From CALZJC01 sp041574955 (GTDB lineage: Bacteria; Acidobacteriota; Thermoanaerobaculia; Multivoradales; JAHEKO01): a DNA stretch of 26,386 bases. Of this stretch, positions 15,459 to 23,472 are shown piece by piece. The stretch covers positions 1 through 26,386 of the forward strand of contig JBFGNS010000047.1 of NCBI GenBank assembly GCA_041574955.1. Direction: 5' to 3'. The position numbers and the translations under genes were made by a program. Position 1 is the stretch's first letter. Each line of letters opens with the position of its first letter. The notes under the pieces were generated by a model that searched no databases, was not told the origin of the DNA, and saw only the letters and a program-made list of their open reading frames with translations.

Positions 15459-17152
15459 TAGTGGCAGTCCGAGCAGACGGCCGGATCGGGTCGCCGCACC
15501 AGCCGCGCCGGCGGCCCGTGGCAGCCGTCGCATGCCAGCTCCATGCCCTCGACGTGGGCGACGTGATCGAACTCGCCCAGCTCGACCGTGAAGGTGCGGC
15601 TGCCGAGGTCGTCGTGGCAGCTCTGGCAGGCGTCGGCCTTGGTCTCCTGGTGGTGGCAGGCGTTGCACGACGCCCGGCCGATCTTGAGCGCCGCGGCTCC
15701 GGCGTCGCGCTCCTCGTGGCTGGCGTGGCAGCTCTGGCATTCGAGCTCCGCGCCCACCACGTGTGGCCGGTGGGGGAACGAGCTGCCGAAGGCGCGCGTC
15801 ACGGCCACCTCGGAGCCGGCGTGGCACTCCAGGCAGGGCGAGGCGAACGGCGCCTCGGGCCACGGTAGCGAGAGCCCCCCCAGCCCGCGCTCGCCGCGGG
15901 CCTCGTTGAGCTGGCCGTGCGCCTGCGACAGCAGCGCCAGGCTGTAGGCAAAGTTGTGGATGCCGCGGCCGCGCTCGACCAGCTCGAGGTTGGCGCGGGC
16001 GTCGGCGAAGACCGCCGGCGGCGAGCCGCCGAGCTGCCGCGCGGTGCTGTCGAGCTGCCGCCGGACGGCGGTGGTGCGCTCACCGACGGTGCGCTGCCAA
16101 TTGGCGAACAGCGTGCGGTAGCCCGGGCCGTGGCACGACATGCACGACACCTCGCCCGCGGTGCGCGTGTCGCCGTCGCCGTGGTCGATGTGGCAGCCCT
16201 CGCACCGCACCCCGGCGCGGAACATCGGGTCGGGCATCGGCTCGACGCCCTTGCCGCCGAGGCCGGCGTACAGGCTGCGCTGCGGCGAGTGACCGCCGCC
16301 GTGGCAGGCGTCGCAGCCGGTCTGGGCGGCCTCCAGGTGGCGCGGCGCCACGTGCTCGATCTCGAGGTGGCAGTTGGTGCACTCGACCTTGTGCTCGGTG
16401 ACGTGGGTGGTGTGCAGATGGTCGGTCTCGCCGAACGCCGCCAGCCGCACCGGGTCGTTGTGGCAGGTGACGCAGCGCTCGCGCGGCACGCGGCCGGCGT
16501 CCGGCGACGGCGGCTGGTGGCAGGCCAGGCAGTCCATGCCGAAACGCGCCACGTCGCCGTGGTCGAACTCCAGCCCGCCGGCGTCGACCACGGTGTCGGG
16601 CACCTCGTGACAGGTGGTGCACTCGGCGGTGCCGCTGCCCGCCGGCTGACCCTTGAAATGGCACAGCGTGCAGGTGGTGGCGGTCACCGCGATGTGGCTG
16701 CCCTGGACGATCTGCGAGTGGCACGAGGTGCAGCGCAGCCGCTTGCCGCGCCGCAGCTCGCTGAGGTGGGGTCCGTGGTCGAACAGCACGTCGCCGAACA
16801 GCTCGCGGCCCGCCAGCAGCCGGCGCTCGTGGCACTCCAGGCAGGCGGCGTCGTCGATCTCGGCCCACGGGTTGGTGCCGTAGGTGGCGGTGAAGTAGCG
16901 CGCCACCATCGACAGGGCCTCGTACTTCTTGCGCAGCTCGGCGGTGACGCCGGGTGGAATGTGGCAGTCGACGCAGGCGATGTCGGCGTGGCTCGACGTC
17001 TTCCACGACTCGTAGTACGGCTCCATCACGTGGCAGGTGCCGCAGAAGGCCGGCGTCGAGCTGACCTCCATGGCGCCGTAGGTCAGCACCAGCCCGAGGC
17101 CGACGATCAGCCCGAGCGTGTAGCCGGCGATGGTGATCCGGCCGAGCTTCAT
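15458..17152 (-). CDS. 18-heme NapC/NirT-like membrane-anchored cytochrome
   Basis: A 564-residue cytochrome with 18 CxxCH motifs. The N-terminus is an uncleaved membrane anchor (about 8-27) followed by CGTCHVMEPYYESWKTSSHADIACVDCHIPPG, closely resembling the NapC/NirT/NrfH family, whose members (such as CymA) take electrons from membrane quinol. Twelve hemes lie in the first two-thirds. A heme-free helical stretch follows (including RGIHNFAYSLALLSQAHGQLNEA), then six more hemes. The last residues are CSDCH, so the protein ends on the final heme-ligating His. The ATG at 17150-17152 overlaps the stop of the 9-heme gene by ATGA. As the last gene of module 2 it may be an extra quinol entry point or a long periplasmic wire; NapC-type proteins normally have only four or five hemes. 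Confidence 0.92.
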   Translation of the reverse strand: MKLGRITIAGYTLGLIVGLGLVLTYGAMEVSSTPAFCGTCHVMEPYYESWKTSSHADIACVDCHIPPGVTAELRKKYEALSMVARYFTATYGTNPWAEIDDAACLECHERRLLAGRELFGDVLFDHGPHLSELRRGKRLRCTSCHSQIVQGSHIAVTATTCTLCHFKGQPAGSGTAECTTCHEVPDTVVDAGGLEFDHGDVARFGMDCLACHQPPSPDAGRVPRERCVTCHNDPVRLAAFGETDHLHTTHVTEHKVECTNCHLEIEHVAPRHLEAAQTGCDACHGGGHSPQRSLYAGLGGKGVEPMPDPMFRAGVRCEGCHIDHGDGDTRTAGEVSCMSCHGPGYRTLFANWQRTVGERTTAVRRQLDSTARQLGGSPPAVFADARANLELVERGRGIHNFAYSLALLSQAHGQLNEARGERGLGGLSLPWPEAPFASPCLECHAGSEVAVTRAFGSSFPHRPHVVGAELECQSCHASHEERDAGAAALKIGRASCNACHHQETKADACQSCHDDLGSRTFTVELGEFDHVAHVEGMELACDGCHGPPARLVRRPDPAVCSDCH

Positions 17153-18339
17153 CCGCCGGACGCCCGCAGCCGCCGCTTGTAGACCGTGATGACGAGCACC
17201 GTCATCACCAGGTAGAACCAGAAAAGCACCAGGCCGATGTGCGCCGGGCGGCGATCGATCTTCTGGTAGATCTCGTGCTGGACCTCCTCGCCGATCGAGC
17301 GCGCCCGGCGGGTCATCTCCTCCACCGACGCGAGCCGCACGGTGTGCACCAGCGTCAGGCCTTCGGTGAGATAGGTGCGCGCCTCCTCGAGCCGGCTCAG
17401 GTAGTCCTCGACGTGCACGGCGGTGCGCGCCGCCTGGGTGGTCAGCCGCTCGGCGGCGGCGATCTCGTCGGCCGCCGTGCGCAGCACGACCTCGATGCGC
17501 TCGCCCTCACGCGCCTGCTCGGACTCCGCGCCGTGACAGTCGGAGCACATCGCCTCGATGGCGTCCGGCGCCAGCCGCCGGGTGGCGTGATGCTCGTGGC
17601 ACGAGGCGCACTCGGGCAGGCCGGCGTCGCGCATGGCGGCGTGGTGCGGCCCGTCCAGATAGGCGCGGCGCTCCTGCACGTGGCAGCCGCCGCACACCTT
17701 GTCGACGTCGCCGAAGCCGGGCGGCGCAGCGCCGTGGACCCCGTGGCAGCTGGTGCAACCGGCTGCCGCCGTCGTGCCGCCCTCGGCCAGCGACTGGCCG
17801 TGGACGCCAGAGCGGTACTCCTCCACCACCCGGGGATCGAGGCCGAACTCCGCCGCCAGCTCGGGATCGGCATGGCAGGAGCCGCAGGTGTCGGCCAGCC
17901 GGCGGGGATGGACCGGGCTGTCCGTGTCGCTCGGCCGCAGCACCGCGTGCGCGCCGTGGCAGTCGGAGCAGATCGCGGCGCGGCGCTCGCCGCGCCCGAT
18001 GGCACGGCCGTGCTGCGAGGTCAGGTAGACGGCGTACTGGTCGACCGGCAGGTTGTACGGCCGCATCCTCTCGAGATCGGCGTGACACTCGGCGCACAGC
18101 GCCGGGATTTGGAGGCGGTCGTCGAGCGCTCTGAAGTCGCCGCCGTGCGCCCGCCGCAGCTCCCGGCTCGCCGGGTCGCCGCCGTGGCAGTCGCTGCACG
18201 CCACCCCCTCCCCCTGGTGGATGCTGCCGTCGAACGCCACCCGGCTCTGCGGGTGGCAGACGCCGCACTGCTCGCCCTGGGCCACCGCCGTCGCCGCCGC
18301 CAGCAGCGCCAGCGCCAGCCCTGTCGCCGCGCGCCTCAT
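17149..18339 (-). CDS. 9-heme membrane-anchored c-type cytochrome, module 2
   Basis: A 396-residue exported cytochrome with 9 CxxCH motifs (first CGVCH, last CSDCH). A signal peptide (MRRAATGLALALLAAATAVAQGE) precedes the heme domain. After the last heme there is a long charged helical region and a C-terminal transmembrane helix (IGLVLFWFYLVMTVLVITVY) with a basic tail. This is the same layout as the 11-heme protein of module 1, and the two share alignable blocks around TSQHG and the following CxDCHGxH. The ATG at 18337-18339 overlaps the cytochrome b stop by ATGA, and its own stop overlaps the 18-heme start in the same way, so the three are translationally coupled. The frame is open further upstream but that part is antisense-frame cytochrome b. 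Probably the c1-like electron acceptor of this complex. Confidence 0.93.
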   Translation of the reverse strand: MRRAATGLALALLAAATAVAQGEQCGVCHPQSRVAFDGSIHQGEGVACSDCHGGDPASRELRRAHGGDFRALDDRLQIPALCAECHADLERMRPYNLPVDQYAVYLTSQHGRAIGRGERRAAICSDCHGAHAVLRPSDTDSPVHPRRLADTCGSCHADPELAAEFGLDPRVVEEYRSGVHGQSLAEGGTTAAAGCTSCHGVHGAAPPGFGDVDKVCGGCHVQERRAYLDGPHHAAMRDAGLPECASCHEHHATRRLAPDAIEAMCSDCHGAESEQAREGERIEVVLRTAADEIAAAERLTTQAARTAVHVEDYLSRLEEARTYLTEGLTLVHTVRLASVEEMTRRARSIGEEVQHEIYQKIDRRPAHIGLVLFWFYLVMTVLVITVYKRRLRASGG

Positions 18340-19448
18340 GCCACGCGCGCTCCATAGAGGGTGAGGCCCAGCCAGATCACCAGCGCCGCGGCGGCGCCGG
18401 CCAGCATCAGCCGGCGGCCGGCGGCGCCGGGCCGCGTACGGTCGAGAAACGGCAGCAGGATGAAGGCGGTGAAGCCGAGGAACAGCAGCCCGCCGGCGAG
18501 CCACGGCGGCAGCATTCCGGTGGTCAGCTCCAGGAAGCCGAAGCAGGCCAGCAGGTACCACGGCGGCCCGACGCCGGGCGGCGTGGCGTAGGGGTCGGCC
18601 GGGCCCAGGAACGGCAGCGGCACCAGCACCGCCAGGCTGGCCAGCGCTCCCATCAGGAAGGCCAGCAGGATCGCGATGTTGGCGACGTGGAAGCGGAACT
18701 GCAGCCGTCCGGCCACCTCCGGCTCGTCGCGCGTCTCGAACAGCCCGACCCGGCGCACGGTCGAGAAGTGCAGGTAGATCAGCACCACCGCCAGGATCGG
18801 CAGCAGCGCGACGTGCAGGGTGTAGAAGCGGATCAGAGTGAGGTCGCTGATCAGCGCCTCGGCACCGCCGAGCAGGAACAGCGCCAGCGAGCCGTAGATC
18901 GGCACCGCGCCAACGATCTCGAGCGCCCGGATGCTGGTCCAGTACGCGCCCTCGGTCATCGGCAGGGCGCGGCCCGTCAGGTCGAGGTGGAAGCAGACCA
19001 GCAGCAGCAGCACGGCGAACACCCACACCAGCTCCCGCGGCGCCCGGTAGACGCGCTGGGCGAGGAAGCGCAGCAGGCGGACGATCAGCACCGCCAGCAG
19101 GAGCTGCGCCCCCCAGAAGTGGATCTGGTGCACCAGCCAGCCAAACTGCACGTCGCGCAGGATGGTGCCCAGGCTGGCGTGGGCCGCCTCCGGCGTCGGC
19201 AGGTAGTAGAGCGCCAGCAGGCTGCCGGTGACGATCTCGATGCCGATCAGCACCACCACGATCATCCCCAGCACCCGCGGCCAGCGGGCGTACGACGGTG
19301 CCGGCCGCTCGGCCGCCTCGGCCAGCGCCTCGCGCAGCGGCTTGCGGGTGTCGAGCTCCGAGTAGAACAGCCCATAGCTGGTCAGCAGCGAGAAGATCTC
19401 GGTCAGGTTCAGCCGTTCGGACAGCCAGTCGAGGGCTCTTCTAGCCAT
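18336..19448 (-). CDS. Divergent cytochrome b with altered heme ligand and Qo motif, module 2
   Basis: A 370-residue polytopic cytochrome b with N- and C-terminal b6/subunit IV-like parts. Alignment by eye with the module 1 protein places helix B at HQIHFWGAQLLLAVLIVRLLR: His110 is kept but the second ligand position, 13 residues on, is Arg124 (codon CGC). Helix D keeps both His212 and His227. By the b6 ligand scheme the quinol-oxidation-side heme has both ligands, while the opposite heme lacks one His. The Qo motif is PPWY (295-298), with Pro in place of the catalytic Glu. The gene overlaps the 9-heme gene by ATGA and follows the Rieske gene by 15 bp. The rest of the fold is intact, so this looks like functional divergence and not decay. 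Confidence 0.93.
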   Translation of the reverse strand: MARRALDWLSERLNLTEIFSLLTSYGLFYSELDTRKPLREALAEAAERPAPSYARWPRVLGMIVVVLIGIEIVTGSLLALYYLPTPEAAHASLGTILRDVQFGWLVHQIHFWGAQLLLAVLIVRLLRFLAQRVYRAPRELVWVFAVLLLLVCFHLDLTGRALPMTEGAYWTSIRALEIVGAVPIYGSLALFLLGGAEALISDLTLIRFYTLHVALLPILAVVLIYLHFSTVRRVGLFETRDEPEVAGRLQFRFHVANIAILLAFLMGALASLAVLVPLPFLGPADPYATPPGVGPPWYLLACFGFLELTTGMLPPWLAGGLLFLGFTAFILLPFLDRTRPGAAGRRLMLAGAAAALVIWLGLTLYGARVA

Positions 19449-19463
19449 GCGGTCTCTCCACGG

Positions 19464-19925
19464 CTACAGGTGCAGGTAGATCTGCCCCAGCCGAGTCTCG
19501 ACGCGGAAGCGCTGGAGCGAGCGCGGCGGCGGGCCGCGTAGGACGTTGCCGTTGAGGTCGAAGGCGCCGTCGTGGCAGGGGCAGGCGAGCTGCTGGTGCT
19601 GCCGGTCCCAGGCCAGCACGCAGTGCACGTGGGTGCACACGCCCGACAGGCCGATCAGGGCGCCGGCAGCCGTGCGGACGACGAAGATCGGCTCACGGCC
19701 GTGGCGCACCAGCAGCGCCTGACCGGGCTGCAGGTCGCTCTCCGCGCCCACCTTGATGACCCGCTCGCCGAGGCTCTGCCGCGATCTCGGCGGCTTGAGG
19801 AACGCCGCCACCACCCAACCGAGCCCGACGGCCCACAGCGCCAGAAACCCCCGGCTGAGCCAGCCCAGAAACCGGCGACGAGAGGGCTCGGCGGCCGCGT
19901 TGTTACCTTTCTCGGCTTCGCTCAC
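19464..19925 (-). CDS. Rieske [2Fe-2S] protein, module 2
   Basis: A 153-residue Rieske subunit with a twin-arginine-like start (SRRRFLGWLSRGF) and one membrane helix (about 24-43). Box I is CTHVHC (Cys97, His99, Cys102) and box II is CPCHDGAFD (Cys115, Cys117, His118), so cluster ligands and disulfide cysteines are all present. The two hydrogen-bond donors that raise the potential in mitochondrial-type proteins are absent: the Ser position is Gly and the Tyr position is Phe. A low-potential cluster is therefore expected. The start is GTG at 19923-19925 with a weak GTAGGA upstream. It lies 9 bp after the 11-heme/b gene and 15 bp before cytochrome b. Confidence 0.93.
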   Translation of the reverse strand: MSEAEKGNNAAAEPSRRRFLGWLSRGFLALWAVGLGWVVAAFLKPPRSRQSLGERVIKVGAESDLQPGQALLVRHGREPIFVVRTAAGALIGLSGVCTHVHCVLAWDRQHQQLACPCHDGAFDLNGNVLRGPPPRSLQRFRVETRLGQIYLHL

Positions 19926-19934
19926 CCCGTGATC

Positions 19935-21869
19935 CTACCCTTTCTGTTTTTCGCGCCGAAGCGCCGGTTCGGTTGCCGGCGGCCGCCGCTCGCGCTCCCT
20001 GCCGGGCGCCGAGCGACCGGTCAGCCAGGCGGGATCCATCGGGTAGACGGCCGGGTCGAAGACCACCGCGTAGAAGTGCCACACGACGATCGCCAGCGTC
20101 GCCAGCACGGCCTCGTAGAAGTGGATGGCGGTGGCCACGTCGAGCGCCCAGCTCGGCAGCCAGCGCAGCATCAGGGTCTCGGCCCACAGCATCACGCCGG
20201 TGACCCCCATCAGCAGCGTGCCCCACACCACCGCCAGGTACTCGGCCTTCTCGCCGTAGCCCACCCACGGCGCCGCCGGCGGCGTGCGGCGACGTCCGAA
20301 GTAGTAGAGCAGGCGTTCGCGGAGCTCGTGCAGATCCTCCCTCGCCGGCTGCATCCCCACGATGCAGCGTCGCGCCCGGCGATCGACCAGCACGTGGATC
20401 AGGTGCACCAGCCCGGTAGCCAGCAGCGCCACCCCGGCCAGCCGGTGGATCCAGCCGCGCAGCCCGAAGCGGTCCTCCCACTGCAGCAGCGGCGCCGCCC
20501 ACCACGACTCCGGGTACTTCAAGGCGAAGCCGGTGTAGACCAGCACCACGAACGACACCATCAGGACCGCGTGGGTGCGCCGGAAGCCGGCGCTCATGCG
20601 CTCGCGACCGCCCTCGGCCAGCGGCCGCCGGTCGGGCGGGCTGCCGGCCTTGCGGTAGAGGTCGAGCGCGTTGTGCAGCGCCATGCCGCCGACCACCAGC
20701 ACGATCAGCCACAGGTAGATCCGCCGCACCCAGAACACCGCCGCATGCTCGGCCTCGGTCTGCAGCACGTGCACCGGCCCGATGGCGAACCGCTGGCCGG
20801 CGCCGGGGTGGCAGTGACCGCAGGTGGCGGCCAGGTTCTGCTTGTGGACGTGCGAGCGGGGATCGGAGGACGGCAGGATGTCGTGCACGCCGTGGCAGGA
20901 GGCGCAGTGCGCCACGCTGGCGGTGCCGGCGCGCATTGCCAGCCCGTGGAAGCTGTCGGCGTAGGCCGGCACCTTGTCGTGCGCCAGGCCGTACTTGTCG
21001 GACAGCCGCAGGTCGCCGTGGCACCGGCCGCAGGTCATCTTGGGGATGTTGGTGGCGTAGACCGGCGAGCCGCGCTCACGCGGCGACAGGATGCGGTGCT
21101 CGCCGTGGCAGTCGGTGCACACCGGCGACTCGCGGATGCCGCGCGCCGCGGCCTCACCGTGGACGCTCGCGTCGTAGGCCAGCGCGATCTCCTGATGGCA
21201 GGCGCCGCAGGTCTCGGGCACCCGACTGTGGTGAACCGGCGACTCGGGATCCGAGGCCGGCAGGACCCGGTGGCTGTCGTGGCAGCTGCTGCAGCCCGGC
21301 GCCGGCGCGCCGCGCCCCACGGCGCGGGCATGGACGCTGGAGCGGTAGGCCTCGACCGGCAGCACGCGGCGCAGCCGGAACCGCTCCGCCATCGCGGGGT
21401 TGGCGTGGCAGGCGCCGCAGGTGTCGGGCAGCCGCTGCGGGTGAGCCGGAGAGTCGGGGGACGCCGACGACAGCACGGCGTGCGCCGGTCCGTGGCAGGC
21501 GGCACAGGCGTCGGCCACCAACCGCCCCGGCTCGTGGTGAGCGCCGGCCGTCAGCTCGGAGGCCGCCTCGTGACAGCCACCGCAGTCGGTGGGCGCCAGG
21601 CCGTCGGGATGCTCCTCGGCGGCGGCGCCCGGGTGGCAGTCGAGGCAGTCGAGCACGGCGTGGACCGAGGCCGAGAGCTCGGGCCCTGCCGCGTCGTGAC
21701 AGTCGGAGCACGCCTCGTCCTGCGCCGCGAGCGGCGCAGCCATCAACCCCGCCACCAGCACGGCGGCCGGCGCCCACCGCTGACCGCCCACCGCTCGTGG
21801 CGCGGGGCCTTCGGCGATTGGCAACCGCCTTCCGAGCGATCCTCCACCGCTGTGCCGCACGCTGCGCAC
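19935..21869 (-). CDS. 11-heme c-type cytochrome fused to a b-type membrane domain, module 2
   Basis: A 644-residue fusion with 11 CxxCH motifs in the first half (about 54-350) and a b-type membrane domain of about five helices in the second (about 370-590). Membrane His residues match those of the 21-heme paralogue: MALHNAL, RTHAVLM, WIHRLAGVALLATGLVHLIHV and AIHFYEAVLATLAIVVWHFYAVVF. The layout is again that of CbcL-like quinone-interacting cytochromes. The N-terminus is Gly/Arg-rich before a signal core (PAAVLVAGLMAAPLAAQ). The start is uncertain: GTG at 21867-21869 has a G-rich upstream stretch, and GTG at 21789-21791 would give a compact signal peptide. It follows the monoheme cytochrome gene and precedes Rieske by 9 bp, so it belongs to the module 2 operon. 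Confidence 0.91.
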   Translation of the reverse strand: MRSVRHSGGGSLGRRLPIAEGPAPRAVGGQRWAPAAVLVAGLMAAPLAAQDEACSDCHDAAGPELSASVHAVLDCLDCHPGAAAEEHPDGLAPTDCGGCHEAASELTAGAHHEPGRLVADACAACHGPAHAVLSSASPDSPAHPQRLPDTCGACHANPAMAERFRLRRVLPVEAYRSSVHARAVGRGAPAPGCSSCHDSHRVLPASDPESPVHHSRVPETCGACHQEIALAYDASVHGEAAARGIRESPVCTDCHGEHRILSPRERGSPVYATNIPKMTCGRCHGDLRLSDKYGLAHDKVPAYADSFHGLAMRAGTASVAHCASCHGVHDILPSSDPRSHVHKQNLAATCGHCHPGAGQRFAIGPVHVLQTEAEHAAVFWVRRIYLWLIVLVVGGMALHNALDLYRKAGSPPDRRPLAEGGRERMSAGFRRTHAVLMVSFVVLVYTGFALKYPESWWAAPLLQWEDRFGLRGWIHRLAGVALLATGLVHLIHVLVDRRARRCIVGMQPAREDLHELRERLLYYFGRRRTPPAAPWVGYGEKAEYLAVVWGTLLMGVTGVMLWAETLMLRWLPSWALDVATAIHFYEAVLATLAIVVWHFYAVVFDPAVYPMDPAWLTGRSAPGRERERRPPATEPALRREKQKG

Positions 21870-21923
21870 CCGCCACCCCCCGTTGCGGCCGGCTTCAGGG
21901 CGCCGGCCGGGCCACGCCCGCGG

Positions 21924-22271
21924 CTACTGGCTCTTCTGCTCCAGCAGCCAGTCGACCAGCGCCTGCAGCTCCTCGTCCGAGCCCTTGAACTCCTTCTTGT
22001 GCTGGGCGCCGTCCTTCTGGACCTCGCGCTTGAGGAACTTGACCATCCAGTCCCGCTCGACCTTGAGGTCGACGATGTCGGGACCCTTCATCTTCTCGGA
22101 GCTGGTCTTGGCCTCGATGCCGACCGTCGGCACCGCGTGGCACATGTTGCACTTCATATCGAGAAACAGCTGCTGACCGCGCGGCGGCGCCTCCTGGGCG
22201 GCGGCGAAGGCCACCGCAACGACGCCGGCTACGATCGTCAGCCCTGCGATCACAGACAACTTCTTGAGCAT
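21924..22271 (-). CDS. Small monoheme c-type cytochrome
   Basis: A 115-residue protein with a clear signal peptide (MLKKLSVIAGLTIVAGVVAVAFAAAQE) and one heme site, CNMCH at residues 41-45. The C-terminal part (KGPDIVDLK, VERDWMVKFLK, LQALVDWLLEQ) is the usual class I-like helical frame; Met61 is a possible axial ligand but the assignment is uncertain. ATG at 22269-22271 is preceded by AGGAGG. It is the first gene of the minus-strand module 2 and would be a soluble periplasmic electron shuttle between inner-membrane complexes and other cytochromes. Confidence 0.9.
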   Translation of the reverse strand: MLKKLSVIAGLTIVAGVVAVAFAAAQEAPPRGQQLFLDMKCNMCHAVPTVGIEAKTSSEKMKGPDIVDLKVERDWMVKFLKREVQKDGAQHKKEFKGSDEELQALVDWLLEQKSQ

Positions 22272-22361
22272 CGACTCCTCCTGTCAAGCGCTCGTTGCGC
22301 GCTCGTCTGCGGCGTTCTGTCGGGTTCGCCGCCGGTTCATCTAGCCAGCTTCGGCCGGCCC

Positions 22362-22390
22362 TCTACAACGCCTTTCGGGACAGTCATAAT
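22362..22390 (+). promoter_or_regulatory. Candidate sigma-70-like promoter for the decaheme/barrel operon
   Basis: TCTACA (22362-22367, 4 of 6 to TTGACA), a 17-bp spacer and CATAAT (22385-22390, 5 of 6 to TATAAT) lie in the 276-bp divergent region. This is an AT-richer patch in otherwise very GC-rich DNA. It would give a leader of about 150 nt containing the hairpin at 22498-22524. No equally good minus-strand promoter was found. Confidence 0.3.
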
Positions 22391-22497
22391 ACCCACGTCA
22401 ACAGGTGGGAGGCGACCCACCCTGCCTTGGCCGCTGCCGCCACCCTCGGGGGTATAGAGCGCCGCCGGCTTTGCAGGAGAATAGGAACGCACAGTAC

Positions 22498-22524
22498 GGC
22501 CGGGCACCGGTTCCACGCCCGGCC
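22498..22524 (+). promoter_or_regulatory. 5' leader hairpin upstream of the decaheme gene
   Basis: GGCCGGGC (22498-22505) pairs with GCCCGGCC (22517-22524), with an 11-nt loop. It ends 23 bp before the decaheme ATG, just before the ribosome binding site GGGGAGGAGGAG. It could influence mRNA stability or translation, or mark an inverted-repeat operator. Confidence 0.35.
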
Positions 22525-22547
22525 AAGACATTAGGGGAGGAGGAGAC

Positions 22548-23462
22548 ATGAAAATCCGCATCTCGCCGACGCCGCTGCTGATCGTGGCGGCCGTGCTGGC
22601 GGTCGGGCTGATGCTGCCCACCGCGGCGCGCAGCTCGCCGTCCGAGGATCCGGGCGACTACGTCGGCAGCGAAGAGTGCATGGCCTGCCACGAGGGCTAC
22701 CAGGAGAAGCTGGCCATGACGCCACACGGCAAAGCCGGCTTCGCGGCCCTGTCGAACCGCGGCTGCGAGACCTGCCACGGCCCGGGCGGCAAGCACATCG
22801 AGGACCCGGAGGCCTACCAGCCGCTGATCCTCGCCCTGTCGCCCGACGAGCAGAACGAGGTCTGCCAGCAGTGCCACGCCGGCGGCACCCAGTTCTTCTG
22901 GCAGGGCAGCATGCACGAGAGCCGCGACGTCACCTGCACCACCTGCCACGGGGTGCACAGCTACGAGGCAGAGGTCAACCAGATCAAGGCGGCGAGCGTC
23001 CAGGAGCAGTGCTACAGCTGCCACAAGGACATCCGGGCGCAGGCCTGGAAGCGCTCGCACCACCCGATCCGCGAGGGTCGGATCTCCTGCAGCGACTGCC
23101 ACAACCCGCACGGTGCGCAGTCACCCAAGATGGTCTACGCCGCGTCGATCAACGAGCAGTGCTACTCCTGCCACGCCGAGAAGCGCGGCCCGTTCCTGTG
23201 GGACCACGCCCCGGTTCGCGAGGACTGCACCGCCTGCCACACGCCGCACGGCTCGAACCACCTGAAGCTGCAGAAGACCTCGGTGCCCTACATCTGCCAG
23301 CAGTGCCACTCCAACACACGGCACCCCGGCACGCTGTACGACCGCACGCGGCTGGCCGACGGCACCAACCCGGCCAACCGCGAGTTCAGCCGCGCCTGCC
23401 TGAACTGCCACTCGGCGATTCACGGCAGCAACCACCCATCCGGCTGGGCGCTGATGAGGTAG
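22548..23462 (+). CDS. DmsE/MtrA-family decaheme c-type cytochrome
   Basis: A 304-residue periplasmic cytochrome with exactly ten CxxCH motifs, starting at CMACH (about residue 44) and ending at CLNCH near the C-terminus. The signal peptide is MKIRISPTPLLIVAAVLAVGLML followed by a polar cleavage region. Size, heme number and the spacing with repeated NPHG/TPHGS segments fit the DmsE/MtrA/PioA family. These proteins sit inside an outer-membrane beta-barrel and carry electrons through it. An excellent ribosome binding site precedes the ATG. The barrel gene follows after 10 bp, so both should be made together. Direction of flow cannot be decided from sequence: MtrA/DmsE export electrons, PioA imports them. 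Confidence 0.96.
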   Translation: MKIRISPTPLLIVAAVLAVGLMLPTAARSSPSEDPGDYVGSEECMACHEGYQEKLAMTPHGKAGFAALSNRGCETCHGPGGKHIEDPEAYQPLILALSPDEQNEVCQQCHAGGTQFFWQGSMHESRDVTCTTCHGVHSYEAEVNQIKAASVQEQCYSCHKDIRAQAWKRSHHPIREGRISCSDCHNPHGAQSPKMVYAASINEQCYSCHAEKRGPFLWDHAPVREDCTACHTPHGSNHLKLQKTSVPYICQQCHSNTRHPGTLYDRTRLADGTNPANREFSRACLNCHSAIHGSNHPSGWALMR

Positions 23463-23472
23463 GAGGAGCGAG

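Noticed and set aside
19572..22457. Plus-strand frame of 961 codons across the Rieske, 11-heme/b and monoheme genes
   Set aside because: It is antisense to three well-supported genes and shows only His/Arg/Gln-rich low-complexity translation.
10379..23462. CRISPR-like or long DNA repeats suggested by the recurring TGCCAC motif
   Set aside because: The repetition comes from codons of the CxxCH heme motif at irregular protein spacing; there are no uniform repeats or spacers.
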